Positions 4,514-6,505 of a DNA stretch of 6,505 nt are shown here, one piece after another. Each line of letters opens with the position of its first letter. Positions within the stretch are counted from its first letter, which is position 1. Source of the DNA: Planctomycetota bacterium (GTDB lineage Bacteria; Planctomycetota; UBA1135; GCA-002686595); the NCBI GenBank assembly GCA_021776885.1, contig JAJFFA010000625.1, positions 1 to 6,505 on the forward strand. The letters run 5' to 3'. The position numbers and the translations under genes are program-made. The notes under the pieces were generated by a model, which saw only the letters and a program-made list of their open reading frames with translations, searched no databases and had not been told where the DNA came from.

Positions 4514-6361
4514 ATGTTGCTCTCCCTGATGCTCGCCTGCCCGACCCCCCTCCTGAACCACGGGGTACCGACCGCCGCGGACGAGGACCTGATCCTGGTC
4601 TACAGCGCCGGGGTCGACGCCCTCTTCGTCGACGCCAAGGACGCCGCCCTGAAGAACGCCGTGGCGATGATCTCCGCCCGGCTCTCCGAGCTGCCCGGGG
4701 AGATCCCGAACGCCGGCGACATGCCGCCGGACCTGATCCCGCTGCTCGCTCGCCTGTGCGGCGGGAGCGCCGTCCTGCGCGCCGGCCTGGCCAGCGAGGG
4801 GATCGAGGGCATGCCCCTGCCCTTCTACGCCAATCTGCTCCTGCCCGGCTCCGAGGCTGAGGCGCGCGAGCTGGCCTCGCGGGTCACGAACCTCTTCGCC
4901 TCGGTCGGCATGGAGGGCCTCGAGGCCGACGCCAGCGGACTGGTGCCCCTGCCGGCCCCCATCCCGGCCTGGTTCGGTGCCTCCGGACGCGACTTCATCG
5001 TCGCCGTCGGCAAGCGCAGCGAGGCCACGGTCGAGATCCCGCGCAGCGGCCTACCGGCCGGGGTCGAGCCCGCCTTCGCCGTGTCCCTCGACTACGGGCG
5101 CATGCTGAAGCTGGGCCTGTCCCAGGCGACCCAGGGCGACGACTCGGACGGTGCCCGCATGGTCACCAAGCTGATGGAGCGCCTGCACCTCACGGACATC
5201 CGCTTCGAGATCTCCAGCGGTCACGACGCGCAGCGCGGCTACCAGGCCGTGCTGATGCCGGGCATGGCCAAGGCCGTGCGCGAGATGGGCCTGATGCCCG
5301 AGAGCGGCGTCCCCGCCGAGCTCCTCGGCGTCGTGCCCTCCGACGCGATCTGGGCCGCCCTGGGCAGCGCCAACTTCGCCGCCACGATGAACTTCTACCT
5401 GGAGCTCCTGCAGGAGATGCTCGGTGACGAGCTCGAGGTCGACCCGATGGCCATGGTCGAGTCCTTCACCGGCGTCCACCTGCAGCGCGACATCTTCGAG
5501 AACCTCGGCGAGCACTGGGGCATCTACGCCTCTGACACCACGGGCGGTGGCGGCCTGCTGTCGATGGTCATCTTCAACAGCCTCGAGAACGCCGACGCCA
5601 TCCGTGACGCCCGCGGGCGCCTGATCGGCACGATCAACGGCATCGCCCAGGCCGAGGCCGAGGGCTACGTGCGCGTGCGTCAATGGGAGGACGGCGGAGC
5701 GTCCTACGCCTCTCTGACCTTCCCCGGCCTGCCGATCCCCTTCGAGCCGACGGGTGTCATCACGGACCGCTACGCCTTCATGGCCGCCACGCCCCAGGCG
5801 GCGATGGCCGCGGTGCACCAGGCCGACCACGGCGATGGCGGGCTGGCCGTCAACCCGCGCTTCATCGAGCAGCTGCCCGACGACCTCGACGGCATCTACG
5901 GCGTGACCTTCCTCGACACCCCGCGGCTCCTGGCCGACGGCTACGGCCTGGCCAGCCTGATGTGCTCGGGCCTGGCCAACGGAACGCGCTCGCGCGCGGA
6001 CCAGAGCCGTGACGCGGGGGTGATCCTGCCGCCGTACCACGTGCTCGCGGACGGCGCCAAGGCCTCGGTGGCCCTGACCCGCATCGTCGGTGACGACTAC
6101 CTGCAGGTGACGCGCATGGACCGCTCGTTCCTGGTCAACATGACCAGCGGCATGGGCTTCGCTGGCCCGCTGATGATGGCGGGCTTCGCCGCGGGAGTGG
6201 CCGGCCCCCTGATCGAGAAGCAGGAGCAGGCCCAGGCGCGCCAGGCTCAGCTGCGCTCGGAGCTGGCCCGCGAGCGCAAGCTGCGCAAGCGTCTCGAGCG
6301 TGAGGCCCAGGAAGGCTCCGACGAGCACGGCCACGACCACGACGACCACGACGACGAGTAG
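4514..6361 (+). CDS. Large protein of unknown family with C-terminal membrane helix and His/Asp tail (615 aa)
   Basis: The family is not one I can name; the size and layout recall DUF3352-like proteins, by impression only. The N-terminus is a short hydrophobic stretch (MLLSLMLACPTPLL) without basic residues, so a signal peptide or a Cys9 lipobox is doubtful. Residues 25-540 read as a globular alpha/beta domain with no catalytic motif seen. A Gly/Ala/Met-rich membrane helix covers about 546-567. It is followed by a charged helix, probably coiled coil (568-600, KQEQAQARQAQLRSELARER), and a 13-residue end DEHGHDHDDHDDE with four His and eight acidic residues, a likely metal-binding tail. Positive charge after the helix predicts a cytoplasmic tail and an external main domain. 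An in-frame TGA six bases before the ATG fixes the start; GAAGAGA at 4499-4505 is a weak ribosome site. It is divergent from the sigma operon and ends at a terminator. Confidence 0.92.
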   Translation: MLLSLMLACPTPLLNHGVPTAADEDLILVYSAGVDALFVDAKDAALKNAVAMISARLSELPGEIPNAGDMPPDLIPLLARLCGGSAVLRAGLASEGIEGMPLPFYANLLLPGSEAEARELASRVTNLFASVGMEGLEADASGLVPLPAPIPAWFGASGRDFIVAVGKRSEATVEIPRSGLPAGVEPAFAVSLDYGRMLKLGLSQATQGDDSDGARMVTKLMERLHLTDIRFEISSGHDAQRGYQAVLMPGMAKAVREMGLMPESGVPAELLGVVPSDAIWAALGSANFAATMNFYLELLQEMLGDELEVDPMAMVESFTGVHLQRDIFENLGEHWGIYASDTTGGGGLLSMVIFNSLENADAIRDARGRLIGTINGIAQAEAEGYVRVRQWEDGGASYASLTFPGLPIPFEPTGVITDRYAFMAATPQAAMAAVHQADHGDGGLAVNPRFIEQLPDDLDGIYGVTFLDTPRLLADGYGLASLMCSGLANGTRSRADQSRDAGVILPPYHVLADGAKASVALTRIVGDDYLQVTRMDRSFLVNMTSGMGFAGPLMMAGFAAGVAGPLIEKQEQAQARQAQLRSELARERKLRKRLEREAQEGSDEHGHDHDDHDDE

Positions 6362-6363
6362 GA

Positions 6364-6392
6364 CCGGGCTCTCTGGCCCGGGCTGAAGCCCG
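6364..6392 (+). other. Two mutually exclusive small hairpins just after the stop codon
   Basis: CCGGGC at 6364-6369 can pair with GCCCGG at 6376-6381, and CGGGC at 6379-6383 can pair with GCCCG at 6388-6392 around a TGAA loop. They share bases, so only one can form at a time. They sit immediately ahead of the terminator and could protect the 3' end of the message or affect its folding. In DNA this GC-rich the chance of such stems is not negligible. Confidence 0.4.
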
Positions 6393-6395
6393 CAG

Positions 6396-6428
6396 CCGCG
6401 GCCGCACCCTGTGCGGCCGCGGTTTTTT
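6396..6428 (+). terminator. Strong intrinsic (rho-independent) terminator
   Basis: CCGCGGCCGCAC (6396-6407) and GTGCGGCCGCGG (6411-6422) form a perfect 12-bp GC-rich stem with a three-base CCT loop, directly followed by six T residues (6423-6428). It begins 35 bases after the stop of the 615-residue gene and is the clear end of that transcription unit. Confidence 0.93.
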
Positions 6429-6485
6429 CGTGCCCGCTGGTTTCTCGCATTTCCGTGATGGGGCCTGGCCGCGCCCTACGCCTGC

Positions 6486-6505
6486 ATGGGTGAACCCGAA
6501 CGACT
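6486..6505 (+). CDS. Possible start of a further plus-strand gene, cut by the window edge
   Basis: An ATG at 6486 opens a frame (MGEPER) that continues to the window end without a stop. There is no clear Shine-Dalgarno or promoter in the 57 bases after the terminator. Six codons cannot be judged, so this only flags that a gene might begin here. Confidence 0.15.

Noticed and set aside
4180..4515. N-terminal extension of the sigma factor to an ATG at 4515
   Set aside because: The extra 112 residues are Gly/Pro/Arg-rich with no family pattern and would consume the entire divergent promoter region.
5051..6349. Minus-strand open frame of 432 codons opposite the 615-residue gene
   Set aside because: The product is repetitive Val/Ala/Gly/His/Gln without any domain pattern, and the plus-strand gene has the terminator and a start fixed by an upstream stop.

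Overview
The window is GC-rich (roughly 70% by eye) with dense, short-gapped genes. An ECF sigma factor paired with a FecR-type membrane regulator, a large exported-type protein of unknown family and the near absence of strong Shine-Dalgarno (SD) sites would all fit a Planctomycetota-like bacterium. Myxococcota or another GC-rich Gram-negative lineage cannot be excluded. A family-9 (heptosyltransferase-type) glycosyltransferase suggests a cell that makes LPS or a related surface glycan.

Layout. Bases 2-130 are the tail of an unidentified plus-strand gene. They are followed by a 153-residue four-helix membrane protein (161-622) and the GT9 glycosyltransferase (697-1809). Convergent to these is a minus-strand block, read right to left: an ECF sigma factor (4179-3496), a FecR-type single-pass regulator (3482-2550), a possible 42-codon acidic ORF (2457-2329), and a 165-residue three-helix membrane protein with a soluble tail (2332-1835). 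Divergent from the sigma gene, across a 334-base intergenic region, is a 615-residue protein (4514-6361) with a C-terminal membrane helix, a charged helix and a His/Asp tail. It ends at a strong intrinsic terminator (6396-6428).

Working model. The sigma factor and the FecR protein are almost certainly a signalling pair: sigma in the cytoplasm, FecR spanning the inner membrane with its sensing domain outside. No TonB-dependent receptor is present beside them, so this is not a classic iron-siderophore FecIR cassette. The FecR protein has an unusual duplicated motif in its cytoplasmic part and a Cys-Val-Cys-Cys cluster in its external part. The divergent 615-residue protein is the obvious neighbouring candidate target, but no ECF-type promoter was found in the shared intergenic region, so that link is inference. 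I see no mobile element, CRISPR array, tRNA or rRNA.
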